Shown piece after piece: positions 56,258 through 64,000 of a DNA stretch of 64,000 nt. Position 1 is the stretch's first letter. Each line of letters starts with the position of its first letter. Below the pieces are notes generated by a model. The model was not told the origin of the DNA. It saw nothing but the letters and a program-made list of their open reading frames with translations, and did not search any database. The DNA lies in contig CM053246.1 in NCBI GenBank assembly GCA_028583405.1, positions 8,169,605 through 8,233,604 on the forward strand, read 5' to 3'. This DNA comes from Pogonophryne albipinna. Taxonomy: Eukaryota > Chordata > Actinopteri > Perciformes > Artedidraconidae. The position numbers and the translations under genes are program-made.

Positions 56258-56898
56258 CAGTGGTTCCCAAACTTTTTCAGTCGGCCCCCACTTGGGTAAT
56301 TGGAAATTTTTTCGGGAACCCCCAACCCGGTTCCCATCTATATTGGTAGGATTAATTGTATATTGTTGTAAAAGCATTACATTTTCTCTGCTGATAATAA
56401 GAAGATACAAAGATCCAACTATCATTTTATATTTTATTATGGATTACACATGAACAAAAGTGCTTGTAATAGATACTGTGAATTAATTTGGCCTAATTAA
56501 AACTAGCAGGCCTTCTGAGTAGTAGATTTTTAAATTCAAATTTCTTTCAGGAAAATATATTAATGATCTACTATTTCTACTGCATGTTGCAAACGATCAC
56601 ATCACTTTACCATTCCTATTCTACACATAGCCTATCAATGACTTGTCTGTGCTTGCTTTCTCTTGCAGATCTTCTCAAAGCGGGGCTGTTGTTTTGAGAC
56701 TGCCCCTCTCAGTTCATTCTCAATGTTCAGCTTTGATCTGTATTTCGTTTTGATGGTAGCAACAGCAGAAAAAGCCTATGTCACACAAGTAGGATGTTGC
56801 AAAAGGCAGCATTATGCCCACAGCTCTCTGACCAATGAGATACTTTCGAGCAGTGTTTGTTTACAATTTAATAATAATAATACATTTGAAAACCACTG
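56258..56898. mobile_element. hAT-like element with exact 8-bp target duplication
   Basis: CAGTGGTTCCCAAACTTTTT at the left and ACATTTGAAAACCACTG at the right. GCATATAG occurs exactly at 56250-56257 and 56899-56906. 641 bp; the ORF at 56663 is not a complete transposase and was not recognised. Confidence 0.92.
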
Positions 56899-57067
56899 GC
56901 ATATAGTAAACACAAGTTAAAGTGTACAGTCTGGTTATGCTGGAGAGTGCTAGAATTCCCAAATGCGATTGGTTCAGCATAGCCTATTGCACTTATATTG
57001 CATCAATGCACAACAGGAGACCACTGTAAATAAAAAATACACTCACTGAGATGATGATTGTATAAAT

Positions 57068-57360
57068 CAGCGGTTTTCAAAGTGTGAGGCCCTCCCCTGG
57101 GGGGGCGCCAGAGAGCTTCAGGGGAGGCGCAGCGTGAGAAAAAAAAAAAAAAAGATGAGTAAAGTCACCTGCACACTTTTGGCTGTCTATGGAGACCGAG
57201 TTCCCCCACCTCGCCAAAAAGGCTGTAAAAGTGCACCCAGGGGCGGACTGACCATCTGTGTGTTCTGGAGAATCACAGAACGGCCTGTCGTCAGCGGGCC
57301 GTTGACGGCCGGCTCGATTAGCTGACGGCCGGCAGCGCCCCTGTTGACAGTTCACGAGCA
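57068..57360. mobile_element. hAT-like left end joined to a second repeat
   Basis: CAGCGGTTTTCAAAGTGTGA starts a hAT-like terminus. From about 57290 the sequence (GCCCCTGTTGACAGTTCACG) is the reverse of the repeat at 15625-15665. No matching right end or target duplication found. Confidence 0.45.
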
Positions 57361-57936
57361 TTGATCTAAATCACCATTAGTTAGTCATTGGTGGTGGTCT
57401 TCATAGCAGGGGTCTTACTCTAGCTCACTGATCTCCCAGTCGGTTTTTGTATGGCCAGACATAAATGAAAAAGCAACTGAATGCATTTGCTTTACATTAT
57501 CCAAAATCAATTATCCAAATGTACACTGTTTAATTGTGTCAAGGCAGAAAAGTATTTCAGAAGCCAGCGTTTGTTATGATTTCTTAGCTGTTGGTGCTGA
57601 TTAAGGGAAATAAAGTATTTTACCCTCTTACTAGGTGCTCACCTTCAGAATGTGCACTGGAAGGCACTCAACTTAGTAAACTCAACTGTTGAGAAATGTT
57701 GGGATATTGTGTAGATATACTGTCCTCTGCGGCTCTTGAAGACTTTTGTTAAATCTGAAAATATTACATTGCTGTTATCAATGTTTGGCCATGCTGGTTG
57801 GCTGGTTGGTCTTTGGAATCAGACCCAACTCTCCTCGTTTTCAGTTGTGATTAGCAAATCTTGCTAACAAACAAAAGATGATGCTAAGGTAACATGTATT
57901 GAAAAGCACAACTGTGTATTTGTACTGCTAGTACAG
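57361..57936. other. nlgn1 intron, nothing recognised
   Basis: Non-coding. Confidence 0.45.
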
Positions 57937-58559
57937 CAGCTGCGGCGCCAGGATTTCAATTGTGGGTGGGCCAATGTAATTTCAACTGGGCCTGTTCAAA
58001 TGTTTTCTCGCGATTTTTGTTAATAATCTAATAAAAATAGGCTATGCCTAGAATGACATTCGTGTTTACTGAGAGCATAGTCGATGTGTTTCCAGTCCCT
58101 GTAACCATGGCGACTGAATGTATCTTCTCCGCCGGCCCCGCCTCTCTCACTAAAATGCCGGCACATTTTACAAAACACACTGTCCTTGCTAATGCTATAC
58201 TCCAAGAATGTGTACTTGTCATACCAGTGGGCAGCGAAGCTCCTTTTCTTTTGTCCGAAAAGTGTCTGAGGGTACTTTTTGAGCTTTGGCTGTGTAGCCG
58301 AGACGTTCTACGATGTGTTTGCTCCCGCGCTTCAACCATGAGTTCGGCCTGATTACGTTAATTAATGTTGCTTTTAATTTTATTATTTTTTTAAAGGGAA
58401 ACACATGTTTGCTCTTATTTTATTATTTAATTGTTAATTTTTATCAAAAATGTTGGAAACTATATTTTTGCCCAGTCATTTTTGATCAATGAATGGGTGG
58501 GCCCAGTGCCAGAGTGGGTGGGCCTAGGCCCAGTAGGCCCACCCATAACGCCGCGGCTG
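57937..58559. mobile_element. hAT derivative with exact 8-bp target duplication
   Basis: The ends CAGCTGCGGCGCCAGG and CATAACGCCGCGGCTG are inverted. TAGTACAG is exact at 57929-57936 and 58560-58567. The 623-bp element carries a transposase zinc-finger fragment on its minus strand (next entry). Confidence 0.93.
58020..58252 (-). pseudogene. TTF-type zinc-finger fragment of a hAT transposase
   Basis: On the minus strand, one frame reads KRSFAAHWYDKYTF and then LEYSISKDSVFCKMCRHF, EDTFSRHGYRDWKH and ALSKHECHSRH. This is the N-terminal TTF-type zinc-binding domain of the hAT transposases related to ZMYM-type genes. The upstream leader (DTFRTKEK) is in another frame, so at least one indel has occurred. 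The catalytic domain is absent. Confidence 0.75.
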
Positions 58560-58567
58560 TAGTACAG

Positions 58568-58994
58568 TCTGGGAGCTGCTAGCTTGTCTCTTACATCTTT
58601 AAAAAAAATCTAAATTCCAAATCAGGGGGAATGGTGGTAACTTCACGGTTTGAAAAGTGAAGTTATTTAAGCCTGCATTCTTTCTAATGGCCAGTAGGGG
58701 GAAACTATATTATCATTTGAATTGTATAGAAGTCTATGAGAAACTGACCCTACTTCTCACTTGATGCAGTACCCCAGTAAACATTTCCCTAATGAGTTTG
58801 TGGTTTAAATAGCTATATTCAAGTCTTCTTCCATACAGCTTGATGTTTTAAGTAAATCCTGGTCAAATTAAAATAAAGCAGTGTATGCTTTAGGGTGGTG
58901 CTATCTTGTGATTGAAAGGGCAATATGACAATGTTGTCTTTTATTGGTGTATCTCTAATACAACCATTAACTTACTACCGCGTGTTATGAGGTC
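58568..58994. other. nlgn1 intron, nothing recognised
   Basis: Non-coding. Confidence 0.45.
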
Positions 58995-59745
58995 ATGAGC
59001 ACTGCAGATCTTCCTTAGGCGCAGTCCTCAGGCCCAGCATCACCCAAGGCAGCTTGTCGACCCAATCACCGTTCTTCAGGCCGGCCTTGAGGGCCGCCTT
59101 CATGGAGCGATGGAACCGTTCACAGAGGCCGTTAGCCTGAGGGTGGTAAGCGGTAGTCCTGTGAAGCTTAACCCCCAAACCACTCGCCACAGCGTTCCAG
59201 AGGTCGGACGTGAACTGTGAACCCCGGTCCGAGGAAATGTCTGATGGGGTGCCAAACCGAAACACCCACGTCGCAATGAAAGCCCGGGCTATGTCAGCCG
59301 CCGATGTTGACACGAGAGGGACCGCCTCCGGCCCACGGGTCGTCCTGTCCACCATGGTGAGGAGGTAGGAAAAGCCCTGAGAGGAGGGTAATGGACCAAC
59401 CAGGTCGATGTTGACGTGGTCAAACCTCCTCTCAGGCACCAGGAAACGCTCTAAAGGGGCCTTTGTGTGGTGGTGCACCTTAGCGCACTGACAAGCCACA
59501 CACTCACAAGCCACACACTCACCAGCCCAAGTCCTCACGTCCTTTTTCAGCCCCCGCCAGACGAACTTCGCGGCCACCAAGCGCACCGAAGGCTTACCAC
59601 CGGGGTGTGACAGGTCGTGCACTGCCTCAAACACGGAGCGCCTCCAACTGGCGGGAACGACTGGCCGCGGCAGGCCCATGGAGACGTCACACAGGAGAGT
59701 AACGCCTGTGTCGCGGAACACCACGTCTTCCAAGCGCAGCCCCAC
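58993..59745 (-). pseudogene. Gypsy integrase domain
   Basis: The zinc-binding region has HDLSH and a CVAC pair that is duplicated by an exact 15-bp tandem repeat (59491-59505 and 59506-59520), giving ECVACECVAC. Of the catalytic acidic triad I can place Asp in NIDLVGPL, Asp in SSDRGSQF and Glu in LCERFHR, so the core is readable. The frame stops just after LRTAPKED, where the element is truncated, so the C-terminal region is gone. Confidence 0.88.
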
Positions 59746-59756
59746 GCCCTCCTCCT

Positions 59757-60741
59757 TCAGGGCCCAACTGGACGCCTGACTCTAGAGAGGCAATCTGCGA
59801 CCAGGTTCGATTTTCCAGCCACGTGCTTAATGTCTGTGGTGAACTCCGAGATGTAAGACAGCTGCCGCTGCTGACGTGCAGACCAAGGCTCCGCCACTTT
59901 TGACATGGCGAACGTGAGCGGCTTGTGGTCGACAAATGCCGTAAATTCACGGCCTTCCAGCACAAGGAGCTCTCGGTCAAAGGCGCTGAACCTGCGTTCC
60001 CTGGGCGTCAGCTGACGGCTGCAAAAGGCGAATGGCTGCCAAGCGCCATCCACCCACGCTACCAGGTAGACAAACACAAACGGCAGGTCCCGCAGCACCA
60101 AATCCATCAGGCGCTGGTACGTTTGTGCGGCGTTCTTGAGCCCAAAAGGCATCGGCAGTTACTCGAAAAGTCCAAACGGCGTTATCACTGCCGTCTTAGG
60201 AACATCCAGGGGATGCATGGGCACCTGGTGGTATCCGTGCACCAGGTCCACTTTAGAAAACACCAACGTACCGGCCAGAGGTGCTGAAAAGTCTTGAATG
60301 TGCGGCACCGGGTAGCGGTCAGGTGTCTTGGCGTCGTTGAGGCGGCGGTAATCCCAGCACGGGCGCCAACCGCCGTTCGGCTTGGGAACGACGTGTAGAG
60401 GAGAGGCCCAAGGACTGTCAGAACGGCAGACGATACCCAGGTGTTCCATGGTTGAAAACTCCGCCCTTGCTACTGCAAGCTTAGAAGGGTTCAACCGCCG
60501 AGCCCTGTCGTAGACTGGGGGACCTTCGGTGGTGACGTGGTGCTCCACCCCATGCTTGGTGGTGAACGCGGAGAAGGTGGGTAGCGTCAGGTCTGGAAAT
60601 TCGGCCAACAACCTGAGAAAAATGTCCGCTCCCGACAGCGAGCCCGACAGCCGCCTTGCCAAGTGTACACACGAGGGAGGAAAACGTCAAGGCATCAACC
60701 AAGCGTTTATTGTTAACGTCCACCAACGTCCTCCCTGTCAC
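59757..60741 (-). pseudogene. Gypsy reverse transcriptase and RNase H, internally deleted
   Basis: The RT begins with LLAEFPDLTLPTFS; typical blocks follow (SDSPWASPLHVVPKPNGGWR, YPVPHIQDF, FSKVDLVHGYHQVP). A stop occurs after ITPFGLFE (near 60160). The next frame starts at MPFGLKNAAQTYQRLMD. After FVFVYL (~60065) the sequence jumps straight to WVDGAWQPFAFCSRQL of RNase H, so the catalytic Asp-Asp motif and thumb are missing. A second smaller deletion joins FDREL to LEGREFTAF. RNase H continues with VDHKPLTFAMSK and HVAGKSNLVADCLSR. Non-functional. Confidence 0.88.
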
Positions 60742-61154
60742 TCTCCTTTAACTCCTCTGGTGACTTTCTTTTATTTGAAGATTGTTTTTTGCACGGTGCT
60801 TGGCCGGTTACCGCTGGTATTAAAAACATTTTGGCGAATGGTTAGGTGGCGCGATAGTCTGTAGTGAAGGAGCGCGCTCCCGCTCACGGGAGCCTGCTCG
60901 CGCTGCTCTCCACAGCAAACAGCTGTTTGCTTTTCATCCAACAACGACAACCGACTCACGAAACGCTATGTTGTAGCGTTAATAAACGAAACAATTTAAC
61001 TAAATTGCTAGTCAAAATACCGATACCACAGAACAATTTTTTTAAAGCAATATTTTTAGTGGCCCGAGCGGGCAAGTGGAAAGTACGTTATGCTGGCCCA
61101 GGGTGTCTAAATAGTGCTTCCGGGCCAGCTGGCCATTTATAATGTCGAGCCCTG
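60742..61154. mobile_element. hAT remnant between Gypsy gag and pol
   Basis: Gypsy coding stops near 60730 and resumes at 61155. The block ends with TTATAATGTCGAGCCCTG, the right terminus style of a hAT element (inverted CAGGGCTCGACATTA). The facing terminus was not found, so the left limit is inferred from the loss of Gypsy coding. Confidence 0.55.
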
Positions 61155-61510
61155 CCTCTCCTTAGCAGATAAGCTAAATGTCTTAAGGAGAAGGGCCTTA
61201 ATCGCCTCATATTTGCCACGGTGCGAGGGGTCTGCGATATATCCCACCAACCTGGATGACGTGGAGCTTCCCATCGCTGCTAATATTTCAAATCCCCGTC
61301 ATGGATTTGTCGGCGGGCAAAGTGTGCCTCCACGTGTGCGAACCACGCCACAGCGGCATGCTCCCGCAGCTTTACAAAAACATCGCGATCAGCCATGTTC
61401 ATTGAGTCTTCGGAAACTTTCTCGAAAACGTCAGGGTCACCAGTGTAGAGCCGATGAACGGGAGTCAAAGGCGGTGTATTCAGAATGGACTTCCACACTT
61501 TATTATCCAT
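61155..61510 (-). pseudogene. Gypsy gag fragment, frameshifted
   Basis: The minus strand reads KLREHAAVAWFAHVEAHF and ARRQIHDGDLKY, then in a second frame GSSTSSRLVGYIADPSHRGK and KYEAIKALLLKTFSLSAKER. This order and spacing fit the N-terminal part of a Gypsy gag of the vertebrate type. One frameshift separates the halves; the end is lost at the hAT remnant. Confidence 0.7.
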
Positions 61511-61547
61511 TCAACCAGACAAGGTAAGTACATTTACTGCTACTGCA

Positions 61548-62251
61548 CAAGGCCGGATTAGTACCTCCAGGGGCCCCTGGGCACTGAGCGCTCATGGCCC
61601 CCCCCCAACCCACGTACCAACAAGTAACACCACGCCTACCTAATCATACCAACATGACCAATATTTAGAATTTTCAGTCAATCTGGCATGCCAAATCGCA
61701 CACCCATTTGTCAAAAGCAGGGACTCAGCCACATAGTTCAACCAAAGTAGGTCTAGCCTTTTGCCCTTTTAGTAAAAAATCACAAGACAAAGATACAATG
61801 GATAAGATCCCAAGACAGTGTATGGCTCAGGAATACCTAGGTAATATCACTCAAAACCTCAGAGCAGCACCCCACTTAATGCCAAAATATGACTGGCTGG
61901 CTCTACAAGTACACAAGGAGTTTTATTAGGTACGAACGTGCCGGGCAGCGCGGTCCCGTGGGTTAGATGCGCGTTCATAATGCTGAGGAAAATAACTCTC
62001 AGAATAATGTTATTAGCACATTTTACAACTTGAGGACCGAATGTTTTTAATAAGGGCTATACAAACGTTCTTAATGGGTGGTTTAAAACAAATTATCATT
62101 TAAAACAATGTATGATGAGTGAGGTTGTGCCCAAAAAAAATATATAATTAAAATAAAAAAAAAATTTTTTTCATCTTGTCACTGAGGGCCCTCTTTGCTC
62201 AAGGGCCCCTGGGCACTTGCCCAGGTTGCCCATATGGTTAATCCGGCCTTG
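61548..62251. mobile_element. hAT-like element with near-exact target duplication
   Basis: The ends CAAGGCCGGATTA and TAATCCGGCCTTG are a perfect 13-bp inverted repeat. CTACTGCA (61540-61547) and CTACGGCA (62252-62259) agree at 7 of 8. GGGGCCCCTGGGCACT recurs inverted/near both ends (61570 and 62202). Non-autonomous. Confidence 0.88.
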
Positions 62252-63446
62252 CTACGGCATGTCGAGCTAGCAGGAATGACAACGACCCCGGTACCCTCAC
62301 TAACGGGTCCGAGTTGCAACACAATAATCCCAACGGTGAATTATATTTTATAACGTGTCACCACAACTAACACTTAAAACGTGTGCAATATGTGGTGTAA
62401 TGTGTTTTGGGGCCATACAATACAATTACATCAGGATTTTACGGTTATGAATGCATAATAAGTTAGTTATGATGTAGTTAAAACAATAGTAGATGATAGT
62501 CATTATTTGTGAGTGTTTTGGACTGAGATAAATCATGGGTCAAAATTGACGCAAGAACACCATGAACGGTAACAGCTTTCGAACGGTTAAAAGCGCCAGA
62601 ATGGTGGTCTGGTCTCTGAACTGCATTATGCTGCGTTCACAACGGACACGATGTGAATATTCGCATTGCTCTTATCGCTGGAGTTTCGGATCGATCAGGC
62701 TAAACTAACCTGTAGCTGCTCCGTCCACACTCACAACAACGTCCTGAAATAAATAATTAAAGCAGCGACTGTATTCGCCATGACACAGACAGTCTGTGTT
62801 TTGTTCATGTTTAACTTTTGTCCAGTTTCTGAACAGATATGAGGAGCTGTGAGCTCTGTGTGCTAACAGCTAACGGCTGCTGTTTTGGTTCTCTGATTCA
62901 ACGTCAGTGGCTGAGATTCTCACTGCTGATTGGCTACCGTGAGAACGCGTCATGCAAATTTGAGGCTCGAGTTGAAAATTGTTATTAAAGAGACTCTCGT
63001 ACGTACGTACACACGCACGCACTCGCGTGCGCGCGCACACACAGACTTTTGCATTTCAAAGTATTGCTTGTTCATACAGTTGATTGTTTGAGCTTCACTG
63101 TGCACTGCTGAATGATGTATGTGCAGAGTTTGACCCTTGAAGGCTGTTTCTTCTGCTCTGAAATTGAATATATTTGTTACATATTAATAGAATTTTCGAT
63201 TTTTTCATTTGATTTTGGATTTGTGAATGGGAGAAGTAGTAGATAGAAAACATGCCAAACACTAATTATTCAAAGTAGTGTATTTTACTTTATATACGGT
63301 AATACTAAGGAGGCATAGGCCTATATGATTATAATGTTTGACATTATTGATATTAAAAAAGTGATTTGTTTTCCATGTCATTCATGTGTTTTTCTTATCA
63401 GAAAGTGAAGTTATTTATTTGTAAACTCCAAATCCAAATGTTTCCC
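62252..63446. other. No gene; possible unclassified repeat at 62630-63000
   Basis: TGCTGCGTTCACAACGGACA to GTTATTAAAG has the look of a dispersed element (promiscuous in fish from memory), but no second copy exists here to prove it. 63000-63045 is ACGTACGT/CGCGCA low-complexity. Confidence 0.35.
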
Positions 63447-63528
63447 TCAATGGCCTTTGTGCCCTAAAAGAAATTGTGACACCAAAGGCCAAATGGCCTT
63501 GCCCCTAAAATGACGAAATTCCAAGCCT
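63447..63528. mobile_element. hAT-like right-end fragment
   Basis: CCAAAGGCCAAATGGCC and then GAAATTCCAAGCCTG resemble an inverted hAT terminus (CAGGCTTGGAATTTC). The left end was not found. Confidence 0.35.
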
Positions 63529-64000
63529 GGCCTACAATTTATTTTTGCTGCGTTCGATTGTACTGAGCTTGACCTTCTTGGTTTACTACAAGATGGGGAC
63601 GGCCAAAATCCCAAACTAGAGGTTACAAAAACAAAAATCCACATTTGTGGGTGATGTCAGGCAGTCTACGGGATGAAGTTATAACAAAAAAACATGTGCA
63701 TGATGCCTACAAGTTGATTGTTATTGCGTTATAATGTCACTTGTCCTAAAGTAAGGATATATCTCTATCTGACAATCCTACAACAACTTTTTAAGCTACC
63801 ATTGGTATACATTATTATATACAGTACATGGCTGAGATATAGGAGTTAGGATTACTGTTTGTTTTGTGCATTCTGACAAGTAGTGCTGCCTGAGAGTCTA
63901 AACGTACAACAGAAGTATCTTGTCACCTGAGATGACCCCCACTAGATTCCCCCCTCCAGGTCAGTCAATTTGAGTCAAAGGGTCCTCTATTGTAACTGTT
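63529..64000. other. nlgn1 intron, nothing recognised
   Basis: Non-coding to the window end; no neuroligin exon seen. Confidence 0.45.

Larger units (their letters stand above)
58995..61527 (-). mobile_element. Ty3/Gypsy LTR-retrotransposon fragment, antisense to nlgn1
   Basis: Minus-strand order gag, (protease region lost), reverse transcriptase, RNase H, integrase fits a Ty3/Gypsy pol. The copy is cut off after the integrase core at about 58995. It has internal deletions, a nonsense change and a hAT remnant inserted between gag and pol (60742-61154). LTRs were not identified. It cannot transpose by itself. Confidence 0.92.

Noticed and set aside
56663..56920. 85-residue ORF as a host gene
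   Set aside because: It is inside a hAT-like element with exact target duplication and has no recognised domain.

Overview
This window looks like a teleost fish genome, probably a percomorph. The signs are one recognisable vertebrate gene (neuroligin-1, nlgn1, plus strand), very long CA/GT microsatellites, and a dense mix of hAT-type DNA transposons, MITEs, L2-like LINEs, a Ty3/Gypsy fragment and a tRNA-derived SINE. No bacterial, CRISPR, rRNA or true tRNA features were seen. Most open reading frames in this sequence are microsatellite translations or transposon debris.

Layout. 1-16 kb: no host exon; transposon and microsatellite landscape, including two copies of an unclassified long-inverted-repeat element (1-260, 12975-14077; a third lies at 48689-49812). 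16.2-20.1 kb: an almost complete L2-like LINE with a readable endonuclease and reverse transcriptase, broken by one frameshift. 20.9-27.8 kb: TTAA-bounded MITEs, including an 85-bp perfect palindrome where two element ends meet head to head. 30.97-32.82 kb: the first coding exon of nlgn1 (signal peptide and start of the esterase-like domain), a 0.75-kb intron, and a 60-nt cassette exon matching neuroligin splice site A. 33-64 kb: most likely a long nlgn1 intron. It holds an antisense L2-like LINE (35.8-39.05 kb), several hAT derivatives with 8-bp target duplications, a nested hAT-in-hAT pair, a SINE, and an antisense, internally deleted Gypsy element (59-61.5 kb) that carries a hAT remnant.

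How it fits together. Only nlgn1 is a functional host gene here. Its coding exon ends in phase 1 and the 60-nt cassette starts and ends in phase 1, so including or skipping the cassette preserves the frame. The remaining nlgn1 exons must lie beyond position 64000. The repeats record repeated insertion of elements into elements. Two hAT derivatives still carry the part of the transposase that encodes the DNA-binding zinc finger.

Limits: calls were made by eye. Family names for mobile elements rest on terminal sequences, target duplications and protein motifs, not on database searches.
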